DNA of 6,756 bases from Clostridiaceae bacterium UBA5444 (lineage in GTDB: Bacteria > Bacillota > Clostridia > Clostridiales > Oxobacteraceae). The notes below the pieces were generated by a model. It saw only the letters and a list, made by a program, of their open reading frames with translations, had not been told where the DNA came from and did not search any database. Position 1 is the stretch's first letter. Each line of letters opens with the position of its first letter. The stretch covers positions 36,488 through 43,243 of the forward strand of contig DIRE01000086.1 in NCBI GenBank assembly GCA_002426575.1. The letters run 5' to 3'. Below, one piece after another: positions 5,944 through 6,756 of this stretch. The position numbers and the translations under genes were made by a program.

Positions 5944-6003
5944 CTCAAAAAGTAAGAGTTAAGAAGTAAGAAGTATGGAGTAAAAGCTGCTATCATTTTT
6001 GAG
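5944..6003 (+). repeat. Inverted repeat enclosing the heptamer run
   Basis: CTCAAAAA (5944-5951) is an exact complement of TTTTTGAG (5996-6003). The pairing extends by two more pairs on the outside (5942-5943 with 6005-6006) if G6004 is bulged. The 44-nt interior is mostly the purine-rich 7-nt repeats. In RNA this would be a long A/U stem with a nearly unstructured loop. In DNA it could be a remnant of a small intergenic repeat element. Its function is unknown. Confidence 0.5.
5951..5985 (+). repeat. Five degenerate 7-nt tandem repeats
   Basis: The stretch reads as five consecutive heptamers: AGTAAGA, GTTAAGA, AGTAAGA, AGTATGG, AGTAAAA. Nearly all non-T positions are purines, and the strand holds no C at all across the array. 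Degenerate purine heptamer arrays of this kind occur between genes in various bacteria and are prone to copy-number change. Nothing here suggests coding. Confidence 0.6.
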
Positions 6004-6035
6004 GCAGACTTGGGAAGAAAAGTAAGTTAAATTAA

Positions 6036-6090
6036 ATTTGTCCGGTATCCTAGGATTTTTTGTGTACTAAAAACTATGTACACGGCAAAT
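6036..6090 (+). promoter_or_regulatory. Candidate structured leader RNA of the transporter gene
   Basis: ATTTG-CC (6036-6043, T6041 bulged) pairs with GG-CAAAT (6084-6090), and directly inside it GTGTAC (6062-6067) pairs exactly with GTACAC (6078-6083) around a 10-nt A-rich loop, so the two helices could stack. The unpaired strand between them (6044-6061) contains the palindrome ATCCTAGGAT (6047-6056) and a T6 run. It matches none of the riboswitch classes whose consensus I can recall (FMN, TPP, cobalamin, THF, preQ1, T-box). Alternatively, GTGTAC-N10-GTACAC could be a DNA operator. The function is inferred only from position and pairing. Confidence 0.35.
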
Positions 6091-6108
6091 ACTAAAAGGA
6101 ACTGGAAC

Positions 6109-6114
6109 AGGAGG
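6109..6114 (+). promoter_or_regulatory. Ribosome binding site of the transporter gene
   Basis: AGGAGG lies 10 nt before ATG 6125. An ATG at 6117 is followed at once by TAA and is out of play, and an in-frame ATG at 6131 is 16 nt away, so 6125 is the favoured start. Confidence 0.8.
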
Positions 6115-6124
6115 TAATGTAAAA

Positions 6125-6697
6125 ATGAAAATGGGATGTGAAGCAACATCAAAGCAGCCTTATCTAACTACAAGGCGAATTACTACAATTGCTCTTTTAG
6201 GAGCTATTTCGGCGGTGCTTGGACTTACACCTTTAGGCTTTTTACAGGTTGGCATAATAAGTGTTACGTTTATGCATATACCTGTAATAATTGCAGCAAT
6301 CTTAGAAGGACCAATAGCGGGAGGGATAGTGGGTCTGATATTTGGTATATCAAGCATCATAAGTAATATGCCAAAGGTTACAGGACCAATATTTTTAAAC
6401 CCTATGGTATCCATTGTTCCAAGGGTATTAATTGGGATTATTTCAGCTTATGTTTACAAATGGACAAAAAATACTGCCATAACTGCTGCTGCAGGAACCG
6501 CAACAAATACAATAGGAGTTCTAAGCGCTATATATTTTATGGCGGCACAGCAGTTTGCTAATATAAAGGGTGTTACACCAGATGTTGTTGGCAAAATACT
6601 TTTAGGAACAGCAGCAACTAATGGTATTGCAGAGATAGTAGTAGCAATTATACTTGTTCCAGCTATAATAAAAGGTGTAAATATGATGAAGAAGTAA
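6125..6697 (+). CDS. ECF transporter substrate-binding (S) component, PanT-like
   Basis: This is a 190-residue, very hydrophobic protein with about six membrane segments (roughly residues 19-37, 42-61, 63-81, 97-112, 117-140 and 157-183), the size and layout of S components of energy-coupling factor vitamin transporters. The A-x3-A motif used to dock on the EcfT subunit is visible in the first segment (A23 and A27). FMHIPVIIAAILEGPIAGGIVGL-type sequence in segments 2-3 and NPMVSIVPRVLIG (92-104) resemble, from memory, the pantothenate-transporter (PanT) group, so pantothenate is the best guess for substrate and no more than that. EcfA and EcfT genes are absent here, as usual for group II systems with shared modules. 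It has its own leader behind the pyr terminator, so no direct link to pyrimidine uptake is shown. Confidence 0.88.
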   Translation: MKMGCEATSKQPYLTTRRITTIALLGAISAVLGLTPLGFLQVGIISVTFMHIPVIIAAILEGPIAGGIVGLIFGISSIISNMPKVTGPIFLNPMVSIVPRVLIGIISAYVYKWTKNTAITAAAGTATNTIGVLSAIYFMAAQQFANIKGVTPDVVGKILLGTAATNGIAEIVVAIILVPAIIKGVNMMKK

Positions 6698-6756
6698 AGC
6701 TATGTTTTAGTACAGTGCTGATTTCAGGATATGTTGATTTACTGTAGCAGCGACTT
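6698..6756. other. Downstream edge, no gene seen
   Basis: After the transporter stop all forward frames close quickly (for example ATG TTT TAG at 6702) and no T-tract terminator is visible. An inverted repeat TACAGT (6711-6716) with ACTGTA (6741-6746) could form a weak hairpin or an operator, with nothing further to support it. Confidence 0.35.

Noticed and set aside
5927..5962. An 11-codon GTG ORF preceded by GAGGAGG (5916-5922)
   Set aside because: The spacing is only 4 nt, the peptide is tiny and purine-repeat-derived, and the same bases read better as an extended -10 promoter.
5910..5996. Minus-strand 28-codon hydrophobic ORF through the heptamer array
   Set aside because: It has no ribosome binding site, and its hydrophobic look comes simply from the complement of a purine-rich repeat.
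6062..6083. preQ1-I-like ACTAAAAACTA in the GTGTAC hairpin
   Set aside because: The A-rich tail resembles the 3' part of that aptamer, but the required upstream hairpin with its conserved loop is missing.
5..6740. AATCAACATA-C-CC near the start (5-17) recurs inverted near the end (6728-6740) with one mismatch
   Set aside because: A 12-of-13 match with no extension, target-site duplication or transposase is not enough to call element ends.

Overview
The window carries a complete seven-gene pyrimidine (UMP) biosynthesis operon in the order pyrB-pyrI-pyrC-pyrF-pyrK-pyrD-pyrE, all on the + strand. It is followed by a terminator and a separately expressed ECF-type vitamin transporter S component. 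AT-rich DNA, strong AGGAGG-type ribosome binding sites, heavy use of AGA/AGG arginine and ATA isoleucine codons, the NAD-linked PyrD/PyrK dihydroorotate dehydrogenase and the long subfamily-2 PyrF all point to a low-GC anaerobic Firmicute of the Clostridia, probably Clostridiaceae. I cannot name the genus from sequence alone.

Region by region. Bases 1-51 show no convincing gene. At 52-80 is a near-consensus sigma-A promoter with an extended -10. It drives a leader of about 145 nt. The leader holds an intrinsic terminator (149-181), an upstream segment that can pair with the terminator's 5' arm as an antiterminator (113-120 with 151-158), and then, after the terminator, a near-perfect PyrR-binding loop (189-219). 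The lower stem of that loop takes in part of the pyrB Shine-Dalgarno sequence. The genes run from 231 to 5852 with gaps of 3 nt or less or overlaps of up to 20 nt, so translation is probably coupled along the mRNA. A 14-bp hairpin with a T tract ends the operon (5859-5897). A 227-nt stretch follows with a candidate promoter, a run of five 7-nt repeats enclosed by an inverted repeat, and a foldable RNA segment just ahead of the S-component gene (6125-6697). The last 59 nt hold no gene that I can see.

How the genes work together. PyrB with its regulatory chain PyrI makes carbamoyl-aspartate. PyrC closes it to dihydroorotate. PyrD with the flavin/iron-sulfur subunit PyrK oxidises that to orotate using NAD+. 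PyrE adds phosphoribose and PyrF decarboxylates OMP to UMP. Carbamoyl-phosphate synthase and the PyrR regulator are not encoded here and must lie elsewhere. No step from carbamoyl phosphate to UMP is missing.

The enzymes are ordinary. The unusual part is the leader. It appears to place a transcription attenuator with no PyrR site in series with a PyrR-type hairpin positioned to block pyrB translation, together with two mini-ORFs that could couple translation to each switch. The second point of interest is the unexplained structured 5' region of the transporter gene.
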